Assembly (NCBI RefSeq): GCF_014873755.1 | Contig: NZ_JADBEG010000001.1 | Coordinates: 9,708,501 to 9,772,500 of the forward strand | Source of the DNA: Amycolatopsis lexingtonensis | GTDB lineage: Bacteria > Actinomycetota > Actinomycetes > Mycobacteriales > Pseudonocardiaceae | DNA: 64,000 nt | Direction of reading: 5' to 3' | Part shown: positions 1-7,742 of the stretch, one piece after another | How the letters are laid out: every line of letters begins with the position of its first letter | Numbering within the stretch: position 1 is the stretch's first letter | Position numbers and translations under genes: made by a program | Notes under the pieces: generated by a model | Told to the model about the DNA's origin: nothing | What the model saw: only the letters and a program-made list of their open reading frames with translations | Databases searched by the model: none

Positions 1-391
1 CCGGGTACTTCAGGAACGGCACCAGGAACACCACGGCGAACGCGCCCGCGGTGAGCAGCAGCGCCGTCACCCTCGGCCGGAGGTTGCCGAGCCGGCCTTG
101 GGCGAACGCGAAGGCGAGCGAGAGCAGGCCGCCGATCGCAACGCCGTAGACGAGGACGCCGGTCAGCAGCCCGAGGGTGCTCTGGATGTCCCGGGGGACG
201 AGCTCCTCTTCGTGCTCTTCGGCGGGGGCGGGCTCGGCGCCCGCGCCGTGCGAGTGGGAATGGCCGCCGGACTCTTCGAGGCCGATGGCGGTGTTCACCG
301 ACGGCTCACCGAAGGCGTAGGCGAACCCGAACGCGAGCACACCGGCGATCAGGCCCGCGAGCATGCCGCGGACCAGCAGGGTCTTCATCAT
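1..391 (-). CDS. cbtA: CbtA family cobalt uptake subunit, 3' part missing
   Basis: Integral membrane subunit of a CbtAB cobalt transporter, which supplies cobalt for cobalamin synthesis. The visible 130 residues begin MMKTLLVRGMLAG, with one membrane helix near residues 9-27, a histidine- and glutamate-rich loop containing GGHSHSHGAG around residue 41 (a plausible metal-binding loop), and two further hydrophobic segments. The gene runs off the left end of the window, so its C-terminus is not seen. It lies 19 nt downstream of cbtB on the same strand and should share its riboswitch-controlled transcript. Adjacent ATG codons at 391 and 388 are both possible starts; neither has a strong ribosome binding site. 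Family assignment is by the cbtB-cbtA order and the His-rich loop. Confidence 0.85.
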   Translation of the reverse strand, partial: MMKTLLVRGMLAGLIAGVLAFGFAYAFGEPSVNTAIGLEESGGHSHSHGAGAEPAPAEEHEEELVPRDIQSTLGLLTGVLVYGVAIGGLLSLAFAFAQGRLGNLRPRVTALLLTAGAFAVVFLVPFLKYP

Positions 392-410
392 GGGAGTACG
401 TGCCCGCCGA

Positions 411-620
411 TCAGTGGCAGGGGAAGGCCAGCAGGTGCCGGCCGTCGTGCACGAACTCGTGGACGTACATGTTCGCGAACACCGCGGTCGCGCCCTGCTC
501 GGCGCTGACGAAGTACAGCGCGATCAGCGCCAGGAGCACCACGAACACCGCCCAGGGCACGATCTCACGGATCGGGATGCGGATCGGGAGCGGAACGGCG
601 GGAACTGCCGGGTGGGACAT
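411..620 (-). CDS. cbtB: CbtB family cobalt transporter small subunit
   Basis: Small 69-residue membrane protein of the CbtAB cobalt transporter. It has one hydrophobic helix (about residues 20-42) followed by the family's conserved His-rich tail, seen here as VHEFVHDGRHLLAFPCH at the C-terminus, likely the metal-handling part. The start at 620 is chosen because a strong GAGGAGG ribosome binding site lies 8 nt upstream; a longer frame to 653 would bury that site. It is the first gene after a cobalamin riboswitch and is followed by cbtA. Regulation by vitamin B12 is therefore expected: high cobalamin should shut the operon off. Family and start are both well supported. Confidence 0.92.
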   Translation of the reverse strand: MSHPAVPAVPLPIRIPIREIVPWAVFVVLLALIALYFVSAEQGATAVFANMYVHEFVHDGRHLLAFPCH

Positions 621-664
621 GGGCGTGGCCTCCTCGGGCTTTCGCGGCCTCATCGGGGTCGGTC

Positions 665-777
665 ACGAGGGTCCGGGTCTGGCTTCCCCCTGGCGGGGGT
701 CACAGTGGCGCGACCGCGCGGACTTGCACCGCGTTCCGGAATCTCCTCGTCTGGCCGGTTGAGCGTAGGTCCGCCGT
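665..777 (-). promoter_or_regulatory. Cobalamin riboswitch upstream of cbtBA
   Basis: Read on the minus strand, the leader contains the hallmarks of a cobalamin riboswitch in the right order: GGTGCAAGTCCGCG (around 717-730), then CGCCACTGTGACC (around 699-711), then a B12-box-like GGAAGCCAGACCC (674-686), all in the 50-150 nt before cbtB. Cobalamin riboswitches classically control cobalt transporters such as cbtAB. Exact 5' and 3' limits are estimates. Confidence 0.85.
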
Positions 778-806
778 TCGGGGCGAGTCAATGTGACAAT
801 GCCGCG

Positions 807-1712
807 GTGACTCGAATGGTGGCGGCCCTCGATGTGGGCGGGACGACGATCAAGGCGGCGTTGCTCGACGAGCAGCTGCGGCCGCAGGCGGCCCTGCGGG
901 CGGAGACGGCGCGCAGTGCGGACGGGACGGCGCTGGCGGCGCAGGTCGTCGACATCGTGGCCGCGCTGGCGGAGCAGGCGGGCACCGGGCGGCCCGCCGC
1001 CGTCGGCGTCGTGGTGCCCGGGATCGTCGACGAGGAGACCCGGATCTGCCACTTCTCCGCGAACCTCGACTGGCGCGAGGTGCACTTCGGCGAGCTCCTG
1101 GAAGGACGGCTCGGGCTGCCGGTGGCGTTCGGGCACGACGTCACCGCGGGCGGCATCGCCGAGTTCCGGGTCGGCGCGGGGCAGGGCGCGACGAACGCGG
1201 CGTTCATCCCGGTCGGCACCGGGATCGCGGCCGCGCTGCTGCTCGACGGCCGGATCCACCGCGCGCACGGGCAGGCGGGCGAGGTCGGCCACATCGACGT
1301 CGGCCACCCCGGCAAGTGCGGTTGCGGCGCGACCGGCTGCCTGGAGGCGATCTCGTCGGCGGCGTCGATCGCGCGCCGCTACACCGAGCGCACCGGCCGC
1401 CCGGCCGACGGTGCCCGCGAAGTGGTGGAGCTGGCCCGCGGCGGCGACGAGGTCGCGGTCGCCGTGGTCCAGGACGCCCTCGACGGCCTCGGCCACGGCA
1501 TCCGGACGCTGCTGACGCTGCTCGGCCCGGAGGTGATCGTCCTGGGCGGCGGCCTGTTCACCGCGGCCGACTACGTGCTGGAGCCGGTGCGCGAGTGGCT
1601 GGCGGCGCACCTGACGTTCCAGAAGATGCCGGAGCTGCGGATCGCGAAGCTGGGCGACGAAGCCGGCCGCCTCGGCGCCGGCCTGCTCGCGTTCGACCTC
1701 CTGGACGCCTGA
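807..1712 (+). CDS. ROK family sugar kinase (glucokinase-like)
   Basis: Cytoplasmic ROK-family kinase of 301 residues, probably phosphorylating a hexose or amino sugar with ATP. The N-terminus has the phosphate-binding DVGGTTIKAALLD motif, and about residues 171-180 hold the ROK zinc motif CGCGATGCLE preceded by GHIDVGHPG. There is no N-terminal helix-turn-helix, so it is a kinase rather than a ROK repressor. The GTG at 807 is used as start; an ATG nine bases later is equally possible and neither has a clear ribosome binding site. It converges on a DeoR-type regulator, a family that often controls sugar catabolism, so the two may serve one pathway (inference). The exact sugar cannot be told from sequence. 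Confidence 0.88.
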   Translation: MTRMVAALDVGGTTIKAALLDEQLRPQAALRAETARSADGTALAAQVVDIVAALAEQAGTGRPAAVGVVVPGIVDEETRICHFSANLDWREVHFGELLEGRLGLPVAFGHDVTAGGIAEFRVGAGQGATNAAFIPVGTGIAAALLLDGRIHRAHGQAGEVGHIDVGHPGKCGCGATGCLEAISSAASIARRYTERTGRPADGAREVVELARGGDEVAVAVVQDALDGLGHGIRTLLTLLGPEVIVLGGGLFTAADYVLEPVREWLAAHLTFQKMPELRIAKLGDEAGRLGAGLLAFDLLDA

Positions 1713-1720
1713 GCCGCGCC

Positions 1721-1779
1721 AAGTCCGTGAATGCCACATCGAGGGACCAAGTGTCCGTGAATGTGGCATTCACGGACTT
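1721..1779. repeat. Long inverted repeat, family B copy 1 (bidirectional terminator)
   Basis: Perfect 19-bp arms (AAGTCCGTGAATGCCACAT at 1721-1739 and its complement at 1761-1779) around a 21-nt loop lie between the convergent ROK kinase and DeoR genes. The right arm ends on the first base of the DeoR stop codon. A second, longer copy of the same sequence lies at 47018-47074. Confidence 0.85.
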
Positions 1780-2570
1780 CACGCCAGGAGGACGTCGACC
1801 CCGGCCGCTTCGAACGCCGCGATGTGGCCGGGGTCCGCGCCCGAGTCCGTGATCAGCCGGTCGACCGCCGCCGTGTCGCAGATGCGGGCGAACGCGTGGC
1901 CGCCCAGTTTGCCGCTGTCCGCGATCACCACCACGTGCCGCGCGCGCGAAGCCATCAGCCGGTTGATGCTCGCCTCGCCTTCGTGGTGGGCGTACGCGCC
2001 GCGCTCGGCGTCGAACGCGTCCACGCCGAGGAACACCAGGTCGAGGGTGATCTGGTCGAGGAACAGGCTCGCCAGTGGCCCGGTCAGCTCGAAGGAGTGC
2101 TGCCGGGCGACGCCGCCGGTCACCACGATCTTGATGTGCGGGCGCACCGCCAGCTCGTGGGCGATGTTGAGCGCGTTGGTCACCACCGTCAGCGCCGGCG
2201 AGCCGTCCCGGCCCGGCGGTTCCGGGCGCAGCGCGATCGCGCGGGCGACCTGGGTGCTCGTCGTGCCGCCGTTGAGCCCGATCACCATGCCGCGTTCGGC
2301 CAGCCGGGCGGCGGCGGCGCTGATGCGCTGCTTTTCGGGGGCGTTGCGCGCGGCTTTGTGCCGCAGCGGCAGGTCGTAGGCGACGTTGCTGGCCACCGCG
2401 CCGCCCCGCGTGCGGGTCAGCAGCTGGCGGCCGGCCAGGTGGTCCAGATCGCGCCGGATCGTCGCGGCGGAGACGTCGAGCTCTTCCGCGGAGGCCTCGA
2501 CGTCGATCTTTTCCCGCTGCCCCACCATGTCCAGCAGTGCGCTGAGCCGTTCGTGCCGGTCCAAGCCCAT
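1779..2570 (-). CDS. DeoR family transcriptional regulator
   Basis: DNA-binding regulator of 263 residues in the DeoR/GlpR family, which usually repress sugar catabolic genes and respond to phosphorylated sugars. An N-terminal winged helix-turn-helix (about residues 3-58, including SAATIRRDLDHL) is followed by the DeoRC sensor domain with the family motif GLNGGTTSTQVARAI and a C-terminal VIADSGKLGGHAFARI stretch. The ATG at 2570 follows GGAGGG without spacing, so the TTG two codons further in, with ideal spacing, may be the true start. It converges with the ROK kinase; their shared terminator is the inverted repeat between them. Target genes are not known. Confidence 0.9.
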   Translation of the reverse strand: MGLDRHERLSALLDMVGQREKIDVEASAEELDVSAATIRRDLDHLAGRQLLTRTRGGAVASNVAYDLPLRHKAARNAPEKQRISAAAARLAERGMVIGLNGGTTSTQVARAIALRPEPPGRDGSPALTVVTNALNIAHELAVRPHIKIVVTGGVARQHSFELTGPLASLFLDQITLDLVFLGVDAFDAERGAYAHHEGEASINRLMASRARHVVVIADSGKLGGHAFARICDTAAVDRLITDSGADPGHIAAFEAAGVDVLLA

Positions 2571-2618
2571 CCCTCCGCAGCACCTTCCCAATCTGCAAAG
2601 GTACTACGCGGAAGCGAA

Positions 2619-2646
2619 AACGCGGGCCCCGAACGGGGCCCGCGTT
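2619..2646 (-). terminator. Stem-loop terminator of the lectin gene
   Basis: Perfect 12-bp GC-rich arms (AACGCGGGCCCC and complement) with a GAAC tetraloop lie just past the lectin stop codon, with no U-run, as is common in actinomycetes. Confidence 0.75.
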
Positions 2647-2661
2647 CCCTTGCCTAGCGGA

Positions 2662-3294
2662 TCAGAACCACCACTGGGACTTGCCGCCCGCGATGAAGTC
2701 CCACAGCTGCAGCCGCGTGCCGTTGCCGCCCACCGAACCCTCGGCGGTCAGGTAGCGCGGGCTGGCCGGGGTCTGCTGGCGCAGGTAGCCCTCGGGGATC
2801 TCGGCGAGCGTCCACCACTGGTTCTTGCCACCGGCCTGGAAGTCCCAGAGCTGGATCTTGGTGCCGTTCTTGCCGATCGAGTTCGCGTCGGCGTCCAGGT
2901 ACCGGCCGCTCTGGTAGTTCTGGAACCGGTAGTAGCCCTCCGGGTTCTGGGTCAGCCACCACGCCTGGTTGGCGGCGGTGTCGTTGCAGTCCCAGAGCTG
3001 CACCTTGGTGCCGTTGGCGTTGATGGTGTTCAGGTCGGCGTCCCAGCAGCGGCCGAAGGCCACGGACTCGATGATGTACGGGCCCGGGTCGACGGCCGCG
3101 GCGGCCATCGTGTTCGTCGACTTCTTCTGCTGGACGCCGGCCACCTTCGCCGGGCGCAGCTTGAGCTGGCCGAGCGACGTGACCGCGGTGCCCTTGCCGT
3201 CGGCGGGCGCGGCACCGGCCTGCGGCACGGCGACCAGGCCGAGCAGGCCCGCGGTCGCGGCGACCGTCACCATCAGGCGCTTCATCTTCGTCAT
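2662..3294 (-). CDS. Secreted ricin-type beta-trefoil lectin protein
   Basis: Exported carbohydrate-binding protein of 210 residues. A signal peptide (MTKMKRLMVTV then a hydrophobic core ending near AVPQAGA) is followed by a linker and a single ricin B-type lectin domain over about residues 72-210, with repeated units such as NGTKVQLWDC, NGTKIQLWDF and NGTRLQLWDF, each followed by Q/W residues typical of QxW lectin folds. No catalytic domain is attached, which is unusual since these domains mostly accompany glycosidases. The start at 3294 has an AAGGGGA ribosome binding site; a longer frame would place charged residues before the signal peptide. It is monocistronic, with its own terminator. 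Sugar specificity is unknown. Confidence 0.87.
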   Translation of the reverse strand: MTKMKRLMVTVAATAGLLGLVAVPQAGAAPADGKGTAVTSLGQLKLRPAKVAGVQQKKSTNTMAAAAVDPGPYIIESVAFGRCWDADLNTINANGTKVQLWDCNDTAANQAWWLTQNPEGYYRFQNYQSGRYLDADANSIGKNGTKIQLWDFQAGGKNQWWTLAEIPEGYLRQQTPASPRYLTAEGSVGGNGTRLQLWDFIAGGKSQWWF

Positions 3295-3345
3295 CGTTCC
3301 CCTTTTCGGATCATTCGGTGTGCTGACGACGAAGGCGCGCGGCAA

Positions 3346-3430
3346 CCGGCGCCGGGCCGTCGTGGCCCGGCGCCGGAAACGTGCCGGCGAATCCCCCTCG
3401 TCGAGACCGCGAACCCCCGAAAGCGGTCTC
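3346..3430. other. Two stem-loops between lectin and regulator genes
   Basis: A 13-bp perfect stem with a 5-nt loop (3346-3376) and an 8-bp stem GAGACCGC with a 12-nt loop (3403-3430) lie in the divergent intergenic space upstream of the lectin gene. They could be 5'-leader structures of the lectin mRNA or operators. No open frame with a ribosome binding site is seen here. Confidence 0.45.
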
Positions 3431-3555
3431 TGGAGCCATCATTCAGGGCCCGTCGGCCCCCGTCGAGAAGATTTCCCGGAGAGGCAAAAACGCAGGTCAG
3501 GTTTGTAACGGAACGAGATCTTCACCCGATGGAGGAGCAAAGACCCGGGGGAATC

Positions 3556-4542
3556 GTGCGCATCGAACTGACGTTGCCGGACCTCGTCCGCGTCGGCCTC
3601 GCCGCCGCGGCCGACCCGATGGGTGAGCTGGCCGCGAGCCTGCAGGTCCTGCAGCGCCGCGACGGCGGCCGGAACGCGGCTTCGGCGGCGTTCAACCGGT
3701 GGCGTTACCGGGTTTGGCAGGGCCTGCCGGACTCCGCGGCGGTGCTGATGTGGCTTTGCCGCCCGGACGCGCCGATCCCGGAGTTCCTGGTGCCCGCGGC
3801 GGGCCGCTACGACCTCGAGACGGGTCTCGCGGCGGTGCTGAAGGCGGACTCGGTGAGCCTCAAGGCCGCGCTGCGCACCGCACCGATCGACCGCGACCTG
3901 CCGCCCTGGGCAGCGGCCTTCGCCGACGGCGACACCGCCGGCCTGCCCCGGCTGGTCCAGGCCATGCAGGACTACCACGACCTGGCGCTCGCGCCGGGCT
4001 GGGACATGCTGTGCGCCCAGGTGGACGCGGACCTCGGCATGCGCACGCAGGTGCTGCTCCACGGCGGCGTCGACGCGCTGCTGACCGGCCTGCGCCCCAA
4101 GGTCCGCTGGACGGCACCGGTCCTGGAGACCGACGACGGGCTCCCGAGCACGCTCCCGTCGGAAGGCACGGGCCTGCTGCTGGTCCCGACGTACTTTTCG
4201 GTGGCGCCGTCGCTGGTTCCGCCGCTGCCGGGCGGCGTTCCCCGGCTGCTCTACCCGTGCGTCCGGCACGCGGCGCACACCGCGGGAGTCGACCGCGCGG
4301 CCCGGAAGACCCCGGGCAACGCGCTGGCGGACCTGCTGGGCCCGACCCGAGCGGCGGCACTGACGATCCTGGCGGTCGGCTGCTCGACCTCGGAACTGGC
4401 GGCCCGGCTGGGGGTCACGCCGTCGGCGGTCAGCAAGCACACGACGGTGCTGCGGCGCGCGGGGCTGATCATCACGCACCGGGAGCGGAATACGGTGCTG
4501 CATTCTTTGACGCCGCTGGGAAGCGCTCTCTTGGATCGGTGA
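3556..4542 (+). CDS. ArsR-like winged-helix transcriptional regulator with long N-terminal domain
   Basis: Probable DNA-binding regulator of 328 residues. The C-terminal 75 residues form a winged helix (ILAVGCSTSELAARLGV, then SAVSKHTTVLRRAGLI, with recognition helix near SAVSKHTTVL) as in ArsR-type proteins, while about 250 N-terminal residues form an uncharacterised domain found in actinobacterial regulators of this architecture. The GTG start begins RIELTLPDLVRVGLA, follows GGGGGA and matches the usual start of this family; an upstream ATG at 3529 in frame is less likely. It is divergent from the lectin gene and convergent with a TetR gene. No metal-binding cysteine motif is seen, so the signal is unknown. 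Confidence 0.8.
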   Translation: MRIELTLPDLVRVGLAAAADPMGELAASLQVLQRRDGGRNAASAAFNRWRYRVWQGLPDSAAVLMWLCRPDAPIPEFLVPAAGRYDLETGLAAVLKADSVSLKAALRTAPIDRDLPPWAAAFADGDTAGLPRLVQAMQDYHDLALAPGWDMLCAQVDADLGMRTQVLLHGGVDALLTGLRPKVRWTAPVLETDDGLPSTLPSEGTGLLLVPTYFSVAPSLVPPLPGGVPRLLYPCVRHAAHTAGVDRAARKTPGNALADLLGPTRAAALTILAVGCSTSELAARLGVTPSAVSKHTTVLRRAGLIITHRERNTVLHSLTPLGSALLDR

Positions 4543-4577
4543 AGGCCGGTCGCGCGCGGTCCCACTCGCTCGCCAAA

Positions 4578-4632
4578 GGTCTTGAATGACTCATTCAGGT
4601 CACCGGAGGTCCTGAATGACTCATTCAGGACC
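4578..4632. repeat. Paired palindromes, family A copy 1
   Basis: Two copies of the 15-bp palindrome TGAATGACTCATTCA (4583-4597 and 4613-4627), 30 bp apart, lie between convergent regulator genes. The second copy sits in a perfect 25-bp palindrome (4608-4632) extended by GGTCC on each side. The same paired structure recurs at 24077 and 57591. Probably a bidirectional terminator. Confidence 0.85.
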
Positions 4633-4704
4633 ATTGCCGCGCGGTCTCGGCGGCCGCGGTGGAGCGGAAGGCCGCCCCGCGGTGACGTCGAGGCGCCAGG
4701 TCCC

Positions 4705-5277
4705 TCAGCCGAGGGAGGCGGTCGCCGCCACCAACTCCGCCAAAGCCTCCCGGGAAAGCTCCCCGAAACCGCGTTCGTTCGACGGCTCCACCCACCGCGC
4801 GAAACCCGTCGTGAAAGCCAGACCGCCCACCTCCGCGGCCAGGCTCGCCGCCGGTTCCCCGACTCCGCGCTCCCGCAACGCCCCGGCCATCGCGGCCGTC
4901 AGCTTCGCGCGCTTCAGCAGTTCACGCTCCCGCAGGTCACTGTGCCCCGCGACCACTGCCTTCACCTTCCGCGCCCACTCGCGCCGCTCGGGCCCGAACA
5001 CCTCGCCGGTCGCCGCGAGCGCGGCCGAGATCGCCTCGATCGGCGTCGCCTCGGCCGGCGCCGAAGCGATCGCGTCAGAAAACAGGCGGGTCAGGATTTC
5101 CTGCCCCGCGAACAGCACTTCGCGCTTGTCGGCGAAGTGGCGGAAGAACGTGCGCTTGGTCAGGCCGGCGCGCTCGGTGATCTCGGCGACGGTGACGCTC
5201 TCGTAGCCGCGGTCGAGGAACTCCGCCACCGCGGCGCGCATCAGCCGCTCGCGCGTGTTCGGCTCCCAGCGGCTCAT
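4705..5277 (-). CDS. TetR family repressor, probably of the adjacent epimerase gene
   Basis: TetR-type repressor of 190 residues. The N-terminal helix-turn-helix (about residues 8-55) contains VTVAEITERAGLTKRTFFRHF; the rest is a helical ligand-binding domain of unknown specificity. It is divergent from an NAD(P)-dependent epimerase/dehydratase gene, and the 83-bp gap holds two 23-bp operator palindromes, one abutting this gene's own -10 element and one near the epimerase promoter. The gene lacks a ribosome binding site but has TAAGCT ending 6 nt before its ATG, so its mRNA is probably leaderless. Autoregulation and repression of the neighbour are inferred from this layout. Confidence 0.93.
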   Translation of the reverse strand: MSRWEPNTRERLMRAAVAEFLDRGYESVTVAEITERAGLTKRTFFRHFADKREVLFAGQEILTRLFSDAIASAPAEATPIEAISAALAATGEVFGPERREWARKVKAVVAGHSDLRERELLKRAKLTAAMAGALRERGVGEPAASLAAEVGGLAFTTGFARWVEPSNERGFGELSREALAELVAATASLG

Positions 5278-5283
5278 GCGTCC

Positions 5284-5289
5284 AGCTTA
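5284..5289 (-). promoter_or_regulatory. -10 element TAAGCT, leaderless tetR
   Basis: TAAGCT ends 6 nt before the tetR ATG, matching the TANNNT actinobacterial -10 and placing transcription start at the start codon; no ribosome binding site is present. The first operator begins two bases upstream. Confidence 0.6.
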
Positions 5290-5290
5290 G

Positions 5291-5345
5291 GTGATGGCAC
5301 CCGGTGTCATCACGGTGCTATGGTGATGGCACCAAGTGTCATCAC
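5291..5345. promoter_or_regulatory. Two TetR operators (tandem 23-bp palindromes)
   Basis: GTGATGGCACC, a 2-nt spacer (CG or AA as read), then its mirror arm with one off-pattern base, GTGTCATCAC, occurs twice, at 5291-5313 and 5323-5345, exactly 32 bp apart or about three helix turns. The position between divergent tetR and epimerase genes makes them the likely binding sites of this TetR. Confidence 0.8.
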
Positions 5346-5360
5346 TGTGCGGAGGTCGTC

Positions 5361-6236
5361 ATGCGTGTTTTCGTCACCGGTGCGTCCGGCTGGATCGGCT
5401 CGGCGCTCGTGCCCGAGCTCGTCGGCGCGGGCCACGAGGTCGTCGGACTGGCCCGGTCGGACGCTTCGGCGGCCGCGGTGGAGTCGAGGGGCGCGGACGT
5501 GCTCCGCGGCGACCTGACCGACCTCGAACTGCTGAACAAGGCCGCGGAGCGCGCCGACGCCGTCGTCCACCTCGCCTTCGGGCACGACTTCAGCCGGATC
5601 GCGGACGCGATCGAGACCGACGCGCGTGCGGTCGAGGCAATGGGTGCGGCGCTGGCCGGGAAGCGTTTCGTGCTCGCGTCGGGGACGCCCGTCGTGCCCG
5701 GGCGCGCGTCAGTGGAGGACGACAACCCGGACGGCGCCGGGCCGGTCGCGGGCCGCACCGAAATCGCCCGCTCGGTCGTCGCCCTGGCCGGCCGCGGGGT
5801 GCGGTCGTCGGTCGTCCGGCTGCCGCGGTCGGTGCACGGCGAAGGCGACCGGCACGGCTTCGTCAGCCGGCTGATCGGCCTGGACCGCGAGAAGGGCGTC
5901 TCCGCGTACGTCGGCGACGGGACGCAGCGCTGGCCCGCGGTGCACGTCCTGGACGCCGCGCACCTGTTCCGGCTCGCGCTGGAGCAGGCGCAGCCGGGCG
6001 CGGTGCTGCACGCGGTCGGCGACGAAGGCGTGGCGATCCGCGACCTCGCCGCGGTGATCGGTGACCGGCTGGGCCTGGCGCCCACGTCGGTGCCGGCCGA
6101 GGAGCTGGGTTTCCTGGGCCTGATCCTGTCGGTCGACCAGCCGGCGAGCAGCACGCGCACGCAGGAGCTGCTCGGCTGGCGGCCGACGCGACCGGGCCTA
6201 CTCGAAGACGTCGAGAAGGGGCACTACTTCGGCTGA
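5361..6236 (+). CDS. NAD(P)-dependent epimerase/dehydratase (extended SDR)
   Basis: Oxidoreductase of 291 residues with a Rossmann fold. The nucleotide-binding motif TGASGWIG is at residues 6-13, and the sequence carries VVGLARSD and DLTDLELLNKAAERADAVVHLAFGHD-type stretches typical of the atypical extended SDR group that reduces sugar-derived or small carbonyl substrates. GGAGG lies 5 nt before the ATG. It is expressed divergently from a TetR gene through a double operator, suggesting induction by a small molecule, perhaps its own substrate. A palindromic terminator follows. Substrate cannot be assigned from sequence. Confidence 0.88.
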   Translation: MRVFVTGASGWIGSALVPELVGAGHEVVGLARSDASAAAVESRGADVLRGDLTDLELLNKAAERADAVVHLAFGHDFSRIADAIETDARAVEAMGAALAGKRFVLASGTPVVPGRASVEDDNPDGAGPVAGRTEIARSVVALAGRGVRSSVVRLPRSVHGEGDRHGFVSRLIGLDREKGVSAYVGDGTQRWPAVHVLDAAHLFRLALEQAQPGAVLHAVGDEGVAIRDLAAVIGDRLGLAPTSVPAEELGFLGLILSVDQPASSTRTQELLGWRPTRPGLLEDVEKGHYFG

Positions 6237-6247
6237 GCAGTGGGACA

Positions 6248-6287
6248 GCGCCGGCGGAGGTGGCGACAGTGACACCTCCGCCGGCGC
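6248..6287. terminator. Bidirectional stem-loop terminator
   Basis: Perfect 15-bp arms (GCGCCGGCGGAGGTG and complement) around a 10-nt loop lie between the convergent epimerase and gltD genes. Confidence 0.8.
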
Positions 6288-6293
6288 CGGGTT

Positions 6294-7742
6294 CTACGCG
6301 ATCGGCCGGTCCGTCGGCGCGATCGGGGCGGGCAGGAAGTCCCGCCCGGTCAGGAAGGCGTCGACGCCGGCCGCGGCGCTGCGGCCCTCCGCGATCGCCC
6401 ACACGATCAGGGACTGGCCGCGGCCCATGTCGCCGGCCACGAACACGTTGTCCAGGCTGGTCTTGAACGCCTTGTCGCGGACCACGTTGCCGCGCCCGTC
6501 CAGCTCGACGCCCAGGTCTTCGAGCAGGCCCTGCTTCTGCGGGCCGAGGAAGCCCATGGCCAGCAGGACGAGCTGCGCGGGCAGCTCTCGCTCCGTGCCT
6601 TCGACGGGGACGAACTTGCCGCCCTCGTTGCGCACCTCGACCAGCTTCAGCGCCCGCACGCGACCAGCCGAGTCACCCAGGAACTCCTGCGTGTTCACCG
6701 CGTACAGCCGCTCGCCGCCCTCTTCGTGCGCCGAGGACACCCGGTAGATCATCGGGTACGTCGGCCACGGGTGGGCGTCCGACCGGGTCTCCGGCGGCTT
6801 GGGCATGATCTCCAGCTGCGTCACGGACTTCGCGCCCTGGCGGTGCGACGTCCCGACGCAGTCCGCGCCGGTGTCGCCGCCGCCGATCACGACCACGTCC
6901 AGGCCCGAAGCGTCGAACGGCGACTTCTCCAGCTCGCCCGAGGCGACCCGGTTGGCCGGCGGCAGGAACTCCATGGCCTGGTGGATGCCGTCGAGCTCGC
7001 GGCCGGGGATCGGCAGGTCGCGCCAGTCGGTCGCGCCGCCGGCGAGCACCACGGCGTCGTGGGCCAGCAGCTCCGCCACCGGCAGGTCGACGCCGACGTT
7101 GACCGACGCCCGGAACTCCGTGCCCTCGGCCTCCATCTGCTTGAGCCGGCGGTCGAGGCGCGACTTCTCCATCTTGAACTCGGGGATGCCGTAGCGCAGC
7201 AGCCCGCCGATCTTGTCGGCCCGCTCGTAGACCACGACGCTGTGGCCCGCGCGCGTGAGCTGCTGCGCCGCGGCGAGACCCGACGGGCCGGAGCCCACGA
7301 CCGCGACCTTCTTGCCCGTACGAACCGGCGGCACCTCGGGCGTGATCCAGCCTTCTTCGAAGGCGCGGTCGACGATGGAGATCTCGACGCGCTTGATGGT
7401 CACCGGGTCGTCGTTGATCCCGAGCACGCAAGCGGTTTCGCACGGCGCCGGGCACAGCGTGCCGGTGAACTCCGGGAAGTTGTTCGTCGCGTGCAGCCGC
7501 TCGATGGCCTGGCGCCAGTCGTCCCGCCACACCAGCGTGTTCCACTCGGGGATGAGGTTCCCGAGCGGACAGCCCTGGTGGCAGAACGGGATGCCGCAGT
7601 CCATGCAGCGGCCGGCCTGCTTCTCCAGCTTCGTCGTCGCGAAGTCTTCGTAGACCTCCCGCCAGTCCATCAGCCGGAGGTCGACGGGACGGCGCTTGGG
7701 TTCTTCGCGCGTGGTGGTCAGAAAGCCCTTGGGGTCAGCCAT
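6294..7742 (-). CDS. gltD: Glutamate synthase [NADPH] small chain
   Basis: Small beta subunit (482 residues, normal length) of NADPH glutamate synthase, which passes electrons from NADPH through FAD and Fe-S clusters to the large subunit for ammonia assimilation. An N-terminal Fe-S domain has Cys46, Cys49, Cys54 and Cys58 ([13 protein letters not shown]) and a second cysteine cluster [17 protein letters not shown] binding is shown by [14 protein letters not shown] and NADPH binding by [16 protein letters not shown]. Its start overlaps the end of gltB by 8 bp, so the two subunits are translationally coupled. It is the last gene of the operon and ends at a shared terminator. Confidence 0.97.
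   Translation of the reverse strand: MADPKGFLTTTREEPKRRPVDLRLMDWREVYEDFATTKLEKQAGRCMDCGIPFCHQGCPLGNLIPEWNTLVWRDDWRQAIERLHATNNFPEFTGTLCPAPCETACVLGINDDPVTIKRVEISIVDRAFEEGWITPEVPPVRTGKKVAVVGSGPSGLAAAQQLTRAGHSVVVYERADKIGGLLRYGIPEFKMEKSRLDRRLKQMEAEGTEFRASVNVGVDLPVAELLAHDAVVLAGGATDWRDLPIPGRELDGIHQAMEFLPPANRVASGELEKSPFDASGLDVVVIGGGDTGADCVGTSHRQGAKSVTQLEIMPKPPETRSDAHPWPTYPMIYRVSSAHEEGGERLYAVNTQEFLGDSAGRVRALKLVEVRNEGGKFVPVEGTERELPAQLVLLAMGFLGPQKQGLLEDLGVELDGRGNVVRDKAFKTSLDNVFVAGDMGRGQSLIVWAIAEGRSAAAGVDAFLTGRDFLPAPIAPTDRPIA

Noticed and set aside
3403..3430. The stem-loop near 3403 as a terminator of the lectin gene
   Set aside because: It lies upstream of the lectin start on that strand and upstream of the regulator start on the other, so nothing is there to terminate.
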